From contig CAZDQL010000095.1 in NCBI GenBank assembly GCA_964507325.1, positions 1 to 24,604 of the forward strand: DNA of 24,604 bases. The letters are read 5' to 3'. Source of the stretch: CAZDQL01 sp964507325 (GTDB taxonomy: Bacteria > Planctomycetota > UBA1135 > GCA-002686595). Under the pieces are notes generated by a model. That model was not told the origin of the DNA and searched no databases. It worked only from the letters and a program-made list of their open reading frames with translations. The translations under genes and the position numbers were made by a program. Shown piece after piece: positions 8,095 to 16,357 of the stretch (positions within the stretch are counted from its first letter, which is position 1; each line of letters starts with the position of its first letter).

Positions 8095-9927
8095 CTAGCG
8101 CCCGAATCCACCTCCACCCAGCCCGCTCGGGCTCGCCCCCTGGAGCGCTCCGGTCTGCGGGTCGATGTGGATCCCGATCCAGTAGCCGCGCGCACCCCCC
8201 TGGATCTCCCGCCCCACCTCGTCGATGGGCTGACCGAGGGCGCGAACGGCTGCGAGCAGCTCGGCGTCGAACTCCCCCTCCGGCACCTGGCAGGTGGAGC
8301 GGCCGAGGGCGCTGAAGGCGGGCAGCAGGAAGCTCGGCTGGTCGATGGCGTCCCACGGTGTCCGACCACCGTCGAGCACCCAGCCCAGGCACTGGATCGT
8401 CTCCTGGTGCAAGCCGCCCCCGATCGAGCTCGACACCAGCAGCGGTCGTCCATCCCGCAAGACCAGCAAGGGGCTGGTCGGATCCGGCAGTCTCGCCCCC
8501 GGCCCGGCCATCGCCAGCGCCTCCTGCTGGTAGCACGCCGCATCGGGGATCGAGACCCCGGCCACGAAGATCCCCGTCTCGCCCCAGGTCACCGTGTTGA
8601 TGGAGTGCACGATGGCCACCGCGTTGCCCCAGCGGTCCACGGCCACCACGGCGTCGGAGTGCGTCCCCCCCTCGGGCGCGCGGGTGAGGCTCAGCTTCCC
8701 CTCCTGCATGCGTTCCCAGACCCAGCTCGCCCACTCCCTCGTCACCCTCGTCTCCCGCGTGACCTCGCGCCCGGGCACGAGGAACCACATCTTCTGCGGC
8801 GTGAGGAAGCTCAGGGCGAAGAGGTTCGTCGTCTGGATCCACCAGAAGAGCGACTCGGGCGACGCGGTCGGCGTGCCGAGTCCCGCCTCCTCGAGCACGT
8901 TCAGGGCCTCGACCGTGTTCACTCCGCCGTGCGAGGGGAAGCCGTTCGCCGCGACCTCGAAGCCGCGGTAGTCCGTCCGCACCGGCTCTGACCAGATCGG
9001 CTCGTACGCGGCCAGGTCCTCCAGCGTGATCTTCCCACCCTCCCGCTGCACGATCTCGACCAAGCGCTGCGCCCACGGGCCGGTGTACATGTGGCCGACC
9101 CCCTCCGTCGCCACCGCGCGCAGGGTCGCGGCCAGTTCCGGCTGACGGAAGAGCTCGCCCACCGGGAGCGCGGCTCCGTCCTCCCCGAAGAACACGCGCC
9201 GCGTCTCGGGCAGGCGCTCCAGGACTGCGCGTCGACCCTCGATCATGCCCGCGAGGTGAGCGGGCATGGGGAAGCCCTGCTCCGCGAAGTGAATCGCGGG
9301 GCCGAACAGCGAGTCGAAGGTCAGCTTCCCGTAGCGTTCGTGAGCCGCCCCGACGCCCGCCATGAAGCCCGGGACGAGTGCGGACCTACCGCTCGGCGTC
9401 CCCGTGCCCTGCGCGGGGATCGACATCGGATCGTCCTCTCCCCGCGGGATTCCGAAGCACGCGTTCAACGCGTGCACTTCGCCGGTCTCCGCGTCGTAGA
9501 CGACCATCGAGAAGAGACCCGCGTAGCTGACCCAGCTTCCCCCGGCGAGCGCGATCTGCGCCAGCGATGTGGTCAACGCCGCGTCCACGGCGCTCCCTCC
9601 CTGCAAGAGCGCCTCGTACCCGGCGCGCACCGCGGCCGCTCCCGTCGTGCCGACGATCAGCGCCTCCTCGCCCTCGATCCTGGTCGCCGAGCCGGAGAGC
9701 CGGAGCCCGCGCTGCAGCAAGGGAGCTACCGGCTCGTTCCACGCGGGTGGAGCGAGGTCGACCTCTCGCGGACCCGCGGCCCGACATTGGGCGAGGGAGA
9801 GGGAGGCGAGGAGCACGACCAGCATGGCCACTCGCGAGCGGTGGGGGAGGGGGTGGCTTTGGCGCATGATGCTTTGGCGGTGCAGGAAGCCGCGGAGTCT
9901 CCCCAAGGGACGCCTGGGGAAGGGCAT
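8095..9927 (-). CDS. Gamma-glutamyltransferase-family N-terminal-nucleophile hydrolase, exported
   Basis: 610 residues from ATG 9927, which has GGGAGG at 9-nt spacing (complement of 9937-9942). ATG 9867 (Met21) would give a more normal signal-peptide length but has no ribosome site. The export signal core is AMLVVLLASLSLAQ (34-47). GGT hallmarks follow: GGSAVDAALTTSLAQ (110-124), TPSGRSALVPGFMAG (177-191), the subunit-junction region GGTHSDAVVAVDRWGNAV (420-437) and LLVSSSIGGG (496-505), corresponding to the GSPGG oxyanion loop. Aligned on the conserved GNAV, the nucleophile position falls on Ser424 rather than the usual Thr. Self-cleavage before it would leave a 187-residue small subunit, close to the E. 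coli size. Family role: periplasmic hydrolysis or transfer of gamma-glutamyl groups such as glutathione; the substrate of this branch is unproven. Confidence 0.88.
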   Translation of the reverse strand: MPFPRRPLGRLRGFLHRQSIMRQSHPLPHRSRVAMLVVLLASLSLAQCRAAGPREVDLAPPAWNEPVAPLLQRGLRLSGSATRIEGEEALIVGTTGAAAVRAGYEALLQGGSAVDAALTTSLAQIALAGGSWVSYAGLFSMVVYDAETGEVHALNACFGIPRGEDDPMSIPAQGTGTPSGRSALVPGFMAGVGAAHERYGKLTFDSLFGPAIHFAEQGFPMPAHLAGMIEGRRAVLERLPETRRVFFGEDGAALPVGELFRQPELAATLRAVATEGVGHMYTGPWAQRLVEIVQREGGKITLEDLAAYEPIWSEPVRTDYRGFEVAANGFPSHGGVNTVEALNVLEEAGLGTPTASPESLFWWIQTTNLFALSFLTPQKMWFLVPGREVTRETRVTREWASWVWERMQEGKLSLTRAPEGGTHSDAVVAVDRWGNAVAIVHSINTVTWGETGIFVAGVSIPDAACYQQEALAMAGPGARLPDPTSPLLVLRDGRPLLVSSSIGGGLHQETIQCLGWVLDGGRTPWDAIDQPSFLLPAFSALGRSTCQVPEGEFDAELLAAVRALGQPIDEVGREIQGGARGYWIGIHIDPQTGALQGASPSGLGGGGFGR

Positions 9928-9967
9928 TGTACGAGGCCTCCCGTGGGCCCTTCGTTGTCGTCTGTAG

Positions 9968-9996
9968 CGGCTCCGTATGGCGAGTGGCTGGAGCCG
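9968..9996. other. Inverted repeat upstream of the transferase gene
   Basis: Perfect 7-bp arms CGGCTCC (9968-9974) and GGAGCCG (9990-9996) enclose a 15-nt loop, about 40 bp upstream of the start at 9927. It could be a hairpin in the leader RNA or an operator. There is no T-run on either side to support a terminator. Confidence 0.3.
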
Positions 9997-10020
9997 AACA
10001 GGAGGTAACGGTCCAGGGAT

Positions 10021-10377
10021 CCGTCTCGCTACGGCACGAAAGTCACTGAGATCGCGCTGGTCGTGCTCAGGCTGCTCCCGCAGCTCCCAGCCGGTCTACC
10101 GCGACGGCTACGGTGGCGCGAGCTGGGACCTCGCGCTCCTCAAGCTGCCCTACGACGGCTACTTTCCCCTCGATCGGGACGCGGGGATCCAGGTGCGCTA
10201 CATCAAGCCGGACATGGTGGTTCCCAACCCGACCGCGACCACCGGCGGCGACATCGGACACGGCATCAAGGACGCGCACCTCACTACCTGATCGAGGACG
10301 TCGTCCCGGTGAAGGTGACGACTGGCAGCTACCTCACCACCGCCAACGCGGACACCTGGGACCTGGACGCCTGGTAG
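10021..10377 (+). pseudogene. Decayed or frameshifted coding remnant, function unknown
   Basis: Protein-like sequence is visible but split between two frames. One frame gives PVYRDGYGG followed by SWDLALLKLPYDGYFPL and RYIKPDMVVPNPTATTGGDI, and stops at 10291. The neighbouring frame then gives LIEDVVPVKVTTGSYLTTAN followed by DTWDLDAW and a TAG at 10375-10377. Before 10090 that same frame reads YGTKVTEIALVVLRLLPQ. Reading straight through would need two compensating frameshifts, with no good start codon, so this is probably a gene remnant or carries sequencing errors. I do not recognise the family; DLALLKL recalls trypsin-like proteases but no His/Asp/Ser triad context is present. Confidence 0.4.
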
Positions 10378-10431
10378 GGATCAGTCGATCCTGGCGGTCG
10401 ATCAGCACCCGGGGGGCACAGGGCAGAACAT

Positions 10432-10502
10432 CCCCGACGATGGCGTGCTCCAGTTGGAGCACAGAGAAGCGGAATCAGGCGCCCGGGTGCGGTCCTGGAG
10501 GG
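10432..10502 (+). repeat. Dispersed intergenic repeat, copy A
   Basis: This copy shares a ~70-bp core with copies at 19829 and 23266. It runs CCCCGACGATGGCGTGCTCC, an internal variable part, GGCGCCCGGGTGCGGTCCTG and a final GAG. By hand, 54 of 70 aligned positions match copy B without gaps. It contains a perfect hairpin, GTGCTCC-AGTT-GGAGCAC, at 10445-10462, and a longer-range pairing of CTCCAG (10448-10453) with CTGGAG (10495-10500). It lies between the decayed remnant and the AEC transporter gene. The rest of 10378-10599 shows no gene. Confidence 0.7.
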
Positions 10503-10599
10503 GGAGAATGGGCGGCTGAAGTTCTACCCCGGACCCGGAGCGCCCTTGGGGCGGATCAGGAGCCGTGGGAGCGACTGATCCTGCTGCGTGGCGCCCCCC

Positions 10600-11532
10600 A
10601 TGGCCGAGATCCTCGACATCGTTCTTCCCGTCTTTCTGGTGATCGGGCTCGGACGCGTGCTCGGCGCGAGCGGAATGCTGAATCCGACGGTGAACGCGCA
10701 CCTGACTCGGCTCGTGTTCTACGTGGCCGCCCCCGCGCTGCTCCTGCGCAGCGTGGCGCGCACGCCCCTGGGCGAGGCGGTGCAACTGGACGCGATCGGG
10801 GCGACCGCGGGCGTCACGGTGGGGATGGTGCTGGTCCTGTACCTGGCCGGCCTGCGCATGCCTCCCTCGAGGCGAGGCGTCTTCGTGCAGGGCGCCCACC
10901 GCAGCAACATGGTGTTCGTCGGCCTGCCGGTGATCGTGAACGCGTGCGGGGAGGGCGTACTCGGACCGGCGGCGGTGTTCATCGGCTTCATGGTCGTCGT
11001 GTACAACTTCCTTGCCGTGATCGTGCTCGTGCTTCCGCATCGGGCGTCCGACGAGAGCGCGTGGGGCGCGTGGTCGAAGGCGGGCGTCAAGATCCTCGGC
11101 AATCCGCTGATACTGGCCAGCGGTGGGGGGCTCGTCCTGTCCGGCTTCGAGATCGGCCTGCCCGTGGTGGCGGACCGTTCCCTGGAGCTCGTCGGTCGCA
11201 TCGCGATGCCGCTAGCGTTGCTCTCGGTGGGAGCGAGCCTGGATCTCCGGCGGTTGCGTACAGAGGTGGGGGCCACGGCGTTGGTGTCGCTCTTGAAGCT
11301 CGTGGTCTACCCCGGCCTGGTCTGCGGCGGCTTGGTCCTCCTCGGCGTGACCGGCGATGACCTCCTCTATCCGGTGTTGATCATGGCGTCGCCGACCGCG
11401 GTGGTGAGCTTCATCATGGCCCAGGAGATGAAGGGAGACGAGAACCTCGCCGCCGCGATCGTGATCGGAACGACGATCGCGTCGCTGCTCACGATCTCGG
11501 GCTGGCTGGCGTTGTTGCCGTATCTGGCATGA
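10600..11532 (+). CDS. AEC (auxin efflux carrier) family transporter
   Basis: A 311-residue integral membrane protein with about ten hydrophobic segments. It begins MAEILDIVLPVFLVIGLGRV and continues LTRLVFYVAAPALLLRSVA, the typical first two helices of the AEC family. The second half repeats the fold (NPLILASGGGLVLSGF, AMPLALLSVGASLDLRRL), and the C-terminal half holds PVLIMASPTAVVSFIMAQEM, with the conserved small-residue/Pro break near the transport site. ATG 10600 is preferred over an in-frame GTG 12 bp upstream because translation from ATG starts directly at the first helix; neither has a strong ribosome site. Family members move organic acids such as malate or malonate, or auxin-like compounds; the substrate here is unknown. 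It is followed 84 bp later on the same strand by the URO-D/GH31 pair and may feed that pathway. Confidence 0.85.
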   Translation: MAEILDIVLPVFLVIGLGRVLGASGMLNPTVNAHLTRLVFYVAAPALLLRSVARTPLGEAVQLDAIGATAGVTVGMVLVLYLAGLRMPPSRRGVFVQGAHRSNMVFVGLPVIVNACGEGVLGPAAVFIGFMVVVYNFLAVIVLVLPHRASDESAWGAWSKAGVKILGNPLILASGGGLVLSGFEIGLPVVADRSLELVGRIAMPLALLSVGASLDLRRLRTEVGATALVSLLKLVVYPGLVCGGLVLLGVTGDDLLYPVLIMASPTAVVSFIMAQEMKGDENLAAAIVIGTTIASLLTISGWLALLPYLA

Positions 11533-11616
11533 GGGCGTCACGAACGGAAAGGGCATGACACGCGACCCTGCGTGGCGGAAGATGGCGATCCACGACTCAC
11601 TTGCATGAGGAGCGCC

Positions 11617-12750
11617 ATGGTGGATCGCCGGCCCACGTCTCCCGCTCAGGCCCGGGAATTCCTCGAGCGCCTCTGGAACCTGGACAACGACGAGCGGCCC
11701 GGGTTCGTCATCGGCTATCCCGGCCCCGAGGTGGTGGGTGGCGAGCCGGTGCCTTCGGCGCTCTTCTCGACGGAGGGGTCCGAGACGGTCGGCGAGCGGC
11801 TGCGGGATCCTGCCAAGTACCTCGACGCCCAACTGCGGGAGATCGAGGCGCAGAGCCGGCTTCCGGGCGACTTCGTCCCTGCGCTCTGCCCTTCCCTCGG
11901 CGTCGTGGCCATCCCCTCGGCCTTCGGCTGCGAGGTGGTCTGGCAGGAACGCGACTTCCCGTGGGTCGAGCCGATCATCCGCGAGCGGCCGGAGAAGGTC
12001 GGCGCCCTCGACCCGCCCGGTCCGCATGACGGGCTGCTGGGTCGCATCCTGGACTACGTGCGCCACTTCCGCGGCGCGACCGGCGGTCGCCTGCCGATCC
12101 GCGTCACCGACATCCAGGGACCGCTCGACAACGCCGCGCTGATCTGGGGCCACACCGAGTTCATGCTGGCCCTCCGCACCCATCCGCGTGAGGCGCACCG
12201 CCTGCTGCAGATGATCACCGACCTGACGATCGACTTCGTGAACGTGATGGCCGCCGAGGTGGGCTCCGACTTCGTGCCGTCGCTGTTCCAGCCCTGGTTG
12301 CCCGCCGGCACGGGCCTCTCGGTGAGCAACGACGAGTGCGTCATGATCTCGCCCGCGATGCACGACGTCTTCTCCGTGCCCTATCTGAACCAGCTCTCCG
12401 ACGCCTTCGGAGGGCTGTACGTGCACTCCTGCGGCAACTGGGCGCACCAGATCCCGAGCCTGGAGAAGGTGCGCGGCCTGCGCGGCGTGGAGTTCGGCGC
12501 GAGCGAGACGCCCTTCGAGGTGGTGGCGCAACGGCTGAACGGCAAGGCCGTCGTCGCCTGCCGCGTCGGACTCAACCGGGAGCACCCCGTGGCCGGCATG
12601 GCAGATTTCGTGCGCCGCGTCCTGGAGAGCAAGGTCACGAACCGCGGCCTCTTCATCCACGCGGACGTGACCAACGGCATCGTCGGCCCCGGCTGGCCTC
12701 CGACCGACGTGGAAGAGATCTGCGAGCTGATCACAGGCTCGGGGGCCTGA
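11617..12750 (+). CDS. Uroporphyrinogen decarboxylase (URO-D) superfamily protein, non-haem type (copy 1)
   Basis: 377 residues from ATG 11617, chosen because AGGAG lies at 11608-11612; in-frame ATG 11605 and GTG 11572 are alternatives. The TIM-barrel segments TDIQGPLDNAALIWG and SNDECVMISPAMHDVF, then YVHSCGNW, match the URO-D/MtaA/CmuA superfamily. The H-x-C-G motif (His270, Cys272) corresponds to two of the three zinc ligands of corrinoid methyltransferases such as MtaA/MtbA. The C-terminal third cysteine expected near the GC-IPP position is absent (HADVTNGIVGP). The N-terminal RQAGR motif of true haem-pathway decarboxylase is also missing, so it is not HemE. No corrinoid-protein gene is visible in the window. 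It is 24 bp upstream of the GH31 gene, so the two are probably cotranscribed. Confidence 0.8.
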   Translation: MVDRRPTSPAQAREFLERLWNLDNDERPGFVIGYPGPEVVGGEPVPSALFSTEGSETVGERLRDPAKYLDAQLREIEAQSRLPGDFVPALCPSLGVVAIPSAFGCEVVWQERDFPWVEPIIRERPEKVGALDPPGPHDGLLGRILDYVRHFRGATGGRLPIRVTDIQGPLDNAALIWGHTEFMLALRTHPREAHRLLQMITDLTIDFVNVMAAEVGSDFVPSLFQPWLPAGTGLSVSNDECVMISPAMHDVFSVPYLNQLSDAFGGLYVHSCGNWAHQIPSLEKVRGLRGVEFGASETPFEVVAQRLNGKAVVACRVGLNREHPVAGMADFVRRVLESKVTNRGLFIHADVTNGIVGPGWPPTDVEEICELITGSGA

Positions 12751-12774
12751 CGGAATCACGCGAGGAACATCGCC

Positions 12775-15189
12775 ATGACTGCGCAACCTCCTCTCCTGCC
12801 GTATCGCTTCTTCGCCGCCGATGCGCCGGAGCTGCCCGTGCGCGGCGCGGACGACGCAGGCGGGCCCGAGAAGATCCGCGCCGCATCCGTTGCGGAAGTC
12901 CGCGAGCGGGGACTGGTCCTGGCGGTGCGGACGCAGGGCGGCGAGACCCTGCGCGCAGCGATCAGCATGGTGGCTGACGGTGTCGCTCGCGTCACCTTGG
13001 AGCCGGAGGGGGGCGCACCGTGGCGCAGCGGGCTCGTCGCCGCGGAAGGGCAGCCTGGCCCTGAGGTCCGCGTCGAGAGCGGGGACGGATGCGCGTCGAT
13101 CACCTCCGAGTCACTGAGCGCCGTGATCGCTCTCGATCCCCTGCATATCGCCTTCCGCGATGCGCGGGGGGATCCGCTGCTCGAGCAGGCCGGCGAGGAG
13201 CGCGACTCCGCCGACGTGGAGACGGTGCTTCCCTTCGGCTTCAGCCGCGTCGGCGGAGAGGTCGCGGCCTTCCACGAGTCCTTCACGGCCGAGCCGGACG
13301 AGGGCTTCTTCGGGTTCGGGGAGAAGTTCACGCGCTTCGACAAGCGCGGCCAGCGGCTCGCCATGTGGAACTACGACGCCTACGGCGTGTACGGCGAACG
13401 CGCCTACAAGAACGTGCCCTTCTTCGTCAGCACCCGCGGCTACGGCCTCTTCGTGGACAGCACGGCCTGCGTGCACTTCGACATGTGCCGCTCGAACCAC
13501 AGCTCCTTCAGCCTGGTCGTTCCCGATCGGGCGCTCGACTACTACGTGATCGCGGGCCCCGAGCCCAAGGCGGTGATCGCCCGCTACGCGCGTCTCGTGG
13601 GACGGCCCGTTCTCCCACCCAAGTGGGCCTTCGGCCTGTGGGTGTCGGGCGGATTCCAGCCCGAGACCCAGGACGACGTGCTCGACCGCGCCCGCCGGCT
13701 GCGCGCCGGGAAGATCCCGGCCGATGTGATCCACATCGACTGCTACTGGCAGCGCTTCGGACGCTGGTCGGAGATGCTCTGGGATCGGGAGGCGTTCCCC
13801 GAGCCGGAGCGCATGATCGCGGAGCTCAAGTCGATGGGCTTCCGCGTCTGCCTCTGGATCAACCCCTACCTGTCCGTGGAGTGCGAGCGCTTCCGCGAGG
13901 CGCAGGAGCGCGGCTACCTGCTGAGAGCGCCCGACGGCGAGCCCTGCGTCGCCAGGCTCTGGGGCGACTTCCATCCGTCAGTCGGCCTCGTCGACTTCAC
14001 CGCTCCCGGTGCCACGCAGTGGTTCCAGGAGCTGCTCAGGCCGCTCTTCGAGATGGGCGTCGACGTCCTCAAGACCGACTTCGGCGAGGGTGTGCCCGCC
14101 GACGCCAGAGCCGCCGATGGGTTGGACGGCGCGCGCCTCCACAACCTCTATCCCCTGCTCTACAACGACGCCGTGGCGGCCGTGACCGAGGAGCAGACGG
14201 GTCAGGCGGGCCTGGTCTGGGCGCGGTCGAGCTACGCCGGCGGGCAACGGCACGCCATGCAGTGGGCGGGCGATCCCAACTGCACCTTCCAGAGCATGGC
14301 GTCGACGCTGCGCGGAGGGCTCAGCCTCGGCGCCTGCGGCCACGCGCTGTGGAGCCACGACATCGGTGGCTTCCACGGCACCCCCGATCCCGAGCTGTTC
14401 GTGCGCTGGGTGCAGTTCGGACTCCTCTCGCCGCTGAGCCGTGCCCACGGCCGGACGAACCGCTTGCCCTGGGAAGCCGGCGACGATGCCGAACGCGTCT
14501 TTGCCGACTACGCGCGGCTGCGCTACCGGCTGCTGCCCTACATCTACTCCGCCGCGGTCGAATCCGTCCGGGAGTGTCTGCCCCTGATGCGCGCCATGGC
14601 GATCGAGTTCCCCGGGGACCCGGCCGCCATTCACTTCGATCTGCAGTACATGCTCGGCGGGTCGCTCCTCGTCGCTCCGGTCTACGACCGCTCCGGCCGC
14701 CGGCCGGTCCACTTCCCCGCTGGCCGCTGGGTCGACTTCTGGACGCGCGAGGTGATCGAGGGTCCGTCGACGCGCTTCGTGAGCGCAGCGCGGGAACGCC
14801 TGCCGCTCTTCGTGCGGGCCAACGCCCTGATCCCCACCGTCGAGCCGGCCGAGCGCTGCGGCAGCGGTGCATTCGACTGCGTGACCTTCGACGCCTACCT
14901 GTTCGAGAGGGGCGAGTCCGCGCTCCACGACACCGACGGAACGACGACCACCACGGCGGAGCGCCGGGGATCCCGCCTCGTCATCGACGCGCAGGGACCG
15001 CAGGAGAGGATCGGGGTGCGGCTCTTCGATCTGCCCGGCTCGCCGCCCGTCGACGGCGTCGACTTCAACGGTACCGCGCTGGAGCTGGTCGACGAGTCGG
15101 GGGGCGAGGGTGATGGGGTCGGATGGCGGCGGATCGCCGCCGACAAGTCGATTCTCGCCACGGGCCGGCCGCGGTCGCCGGCTCAGTAG
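12775..15189 (+). CDS. GH31 alpha-xylosidase/alpha-glucosidase, YicI-like, cytoplasmic
   Basis: 804 residues from ATG 12775, with GAGGAA about 8 nt upstream. An N-terminal beta-sandwich contains GFFGFGEKF (177-185) and MWNYDAYGVYG. The catalytic barrel begins about residue 283 with KWAFGLWVSG, and IDCYWQRFGRW with WDREAFPEPERM lines the active site as in E. coli YicI. The nucleophile is Asp435 in KTDFGEGVP and the acid/base is Asp500 in WAGDPNCTFQSM. LRGGLSLGACGHALWSHDIG (512-531) and LLSPLSRAHG (550-559) are further GH31 signatures. There is no signal peptide, so it should act on imported alpha-xylosides or alpha-glucosides. YicI-like spacing favours alpha-xylosidase, but specificity is inferred. 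Its stop overlaps the stop of the convergent URO-D gene by 7 bp. Confidence 0.92.
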   Translation: MTAQPPLLPYRFFAADAPELPVRGADDAGGPEKIRAASVAEVRERGLVLAVRTQGGETLRAAISMVADGVARVTLEPEGGAPWRSGLVAAEGQPGPEVRVESGDGCASITSESLSAVIALDPLHIAFRDARGDPLLEQAGEERDSADVETVLPFGFSRVGGEVAAFHESFTAEPDEGFFGFGEKFTRFDKRGQRLAMWNYDAYGVYGERAYKNVPFFVSTRGYGLFVDSTACVHFDMCRSNHSSFSLVVPDRALDYYVIAGPEPKAVIARYARLVGRPVLPPKWAFGLWVSGGFQPETQDDVLDRARRLRAGKIPADVIHIDCYWQRFGRWSEMLWDREAFPEPERMIAELKSMGFRVCLWINPYLSVECERFREAQERGYLLRAPDGEPCVARLWGDFHPSVGLVDFTAPGATQWFQELLRPLFEMGVDVLKTDFGEGVPADARAADGLDGARLHNLYPLLYNDAVAAVTEEQTGQAGLVWARSSYAGGQRHAMQWAGDPNCTFQSMASTLRGGLSLGACGHALWSHDIGGFHGTPDPELFVRWVQFGLLSPLSRAHGRTNRLPWEAGDDAERVFADYARLRYRLLPYIYSAAVESVRECLPLMRAMAIEFPGDPAAIHFDLQYMLGGSLLVAPVYDRSGRRPVHFPAGRWVDFWTREVIEGPSTRFVSAARERLPLFVRANALIPTVEPAERCGSGAFDCVTFDAYLFERGESALHDTDGTTTTTAERRGSRLVIDAQGPQERIGVRLFDLPGSPPVDGVDFNGTALELVDESGGEGDGVGWRRIAADKSILATGRPRSPAQ

Positions 15190-16331
15190 CGGCCGTAGAT
15201 CTCCGCCGCCTCCATCATGGCGTTGATGTTCTCGAGCGGCGCACCGGGCGGGATGTTGTTGCCGTCCTGCACGATGTAGCCCTTCAGCGGAGCGAGCTTC
15301 TCGATCGCGACGCGGGTCGCCTCGCGCACCGCCTCCGGCGTGCCGTCCAGGATCAGCATCGGATTGACGTTGCCGTAGAGCACCACCCGGCCACCCATCA
15401 CGGCGGCGATGCGGTCGAGATCGACTTCCCAGCCGAACCCCTGGTACTCGTGGATCTGGAGCTCGTCGCGAAAGATCTCGAGCAGGTGGTCCGACCTCCC
15501 GCACATGTGGAGGCAGAGCGTCCCGTCGAAGTGAAACCGCAGGCGCTGCTCCTCTTCGAGCACGAGGTCGCGGTACATCTCCGCCGACAGGTTGACGGCC
15601 AGGTCGTCGGTCCAGGCGAAGTCGCGCCTCTCGAGCCCCTCCTCCTCCCAGCAGAAGTCGAGATACTCGATCAGCTTGTCCGTGATGATGCGCAGCAGGC
15701 GCCGCACGAACCCGGGGCGCTCGGCGCACGCCAGGAAGAGCTCGGTCTGCCCCATCAGGTCACCCGCGATTCCAAAGGCGCCGTCCGAGGTGTGGGTCAG
15801 GGCCGGGTTCGCGCCGGGGTAGAAGACCGGACCGCCCTGGAAACGCACCGGGTATTCCTCGGCGACCTCCATCATGGCGCGCCGGTACGCGACCTGCCTG
15901 GCGTTGATGCCGCCGTTCACGAAGTCCATGGTCTCGAGGCGGTCGAGGTCGCCCTCGTCCCGCACCCAACCCGGACCCACCCAGGGGATGTCGTCATCGG
16001 GAAAGACGATCTCCACTCCCAGGCTCCCCGCCTCGAACGTGTTCTGGAAGTCGGTCCAGGCTCCCACCCAGGCACCCGTGATGCCGTGGGCATCGGTGCG
16101 CACGTTCTCCATGAGCCACTTCTGGGCCAGGATCTGGGTGCGCAGCATCGTCTCCGGGTCTGCGTAGTAGTCGCGGAAGGACACGCCGACCTCAGGAACC
16201 AGAAAGCGGTGGGCAATGGCCGGGATGACTGGAACCCGGTCCGGCTCCTCGAAACGCCGCGCCTGCGCCACGCGCTCGGCGCGCGCCGCGATTTCATCGA
16301 TGGGAACGGCGATCTCGATCGGCTCGGCCAA
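15183..16331 (-). CDS. Uroporphyrinogen decarboxylase (URO-D) superfamily protein, non-haem type (copy 2)
   Basis: 382 residues. The start is a TTG at 16331, preceded by GAGGG at about 8-nt spacing; no in-frame ATG lies before the conserved N-terminus RRFEEPDRVPVIPA, typical of MtaA/CmuA-like proteins. LCLHMCGRSDHLLEIF carries the H-x-C-G zinc-type motif (His275, Cys277), and LYGNVNPMLILDGTPEAV (318-335) is the family's G-N-x-x-P loop followed by GTPE. Near the C-terminus the usual GC-IPP reads DGNNIPPGAP, so the third thiolate ligand is replaced by Asn. True HemE motifs are missing. It is distant in sequence from copy 1 and closer to the methyltransferase-like branch. A TACAAT hexamer upstream suggests its own promoter. 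Its stop overlaps that of the convergent GH31 gene, placing both URO-D genes around the glycosidase. Confidence 0.82.
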   Translation of the reverse strand: MAEPIEIAVPIDEIAARAERVAQARRFEEPDRVPVIPAIAHRFLVPEVGVSFRDYYADPETMLRTQILAQKWLMENVRTDAHGITGAWVGAWTDFQNTFEAGSLGVEIVFPDDDIPWVGPGWVRDEGDLDRLETMDFVNGGINARQVAYRRAMMEVAEEYPVRFQGGPVFYPGANPALTHTSDGAFGIAGDLMGQTELFLACAERPGFVRRLLRIITDKLIEYLDFCWEEEGLERRDFAWTDDLAVNLSAEMYRDLVLEEEQRLRFHFDGTLCLHMCGRSDHLLEIFRDELQIHEYQGFGWEVDLDRIAAVMGGRVVLYGNVNPMLILDGTPEAVREATRVAIEKLAPLKGYIVQDGNNIPPGAPLENINAMMEAAEIYGRY

Positions 16332-16357
16332 AGCAGCGTCCCTCGACAGGGCTGCGC

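Noticed and set aside
8081..8098. CTAGC/GCTAG inverted repeat between convergent genes
   Set aside because: Only 5-bp arms, overlapping a stop codon and with no T-run; too weak to call a terminator.
10108..10150. Trypsin-like protease from the DLALLKL motif
   Set aside because: No catalytic His or Ser context is present in any frame; one short motif is insufficient.
13089..15729. Long frames on both strands over GH31 and URO-D copy 2
   Set aside because: The correct frames carry the GH31 and URO-D catalytic motifs; the others are Arg/Ala-rich shadows.
11617..16331. Haem biosynthesis genes (hemE)
   Set aside because: Both URO-D-fold proteins lack the RQAGR N-terminal motif and other haem-pathway genes are absent.
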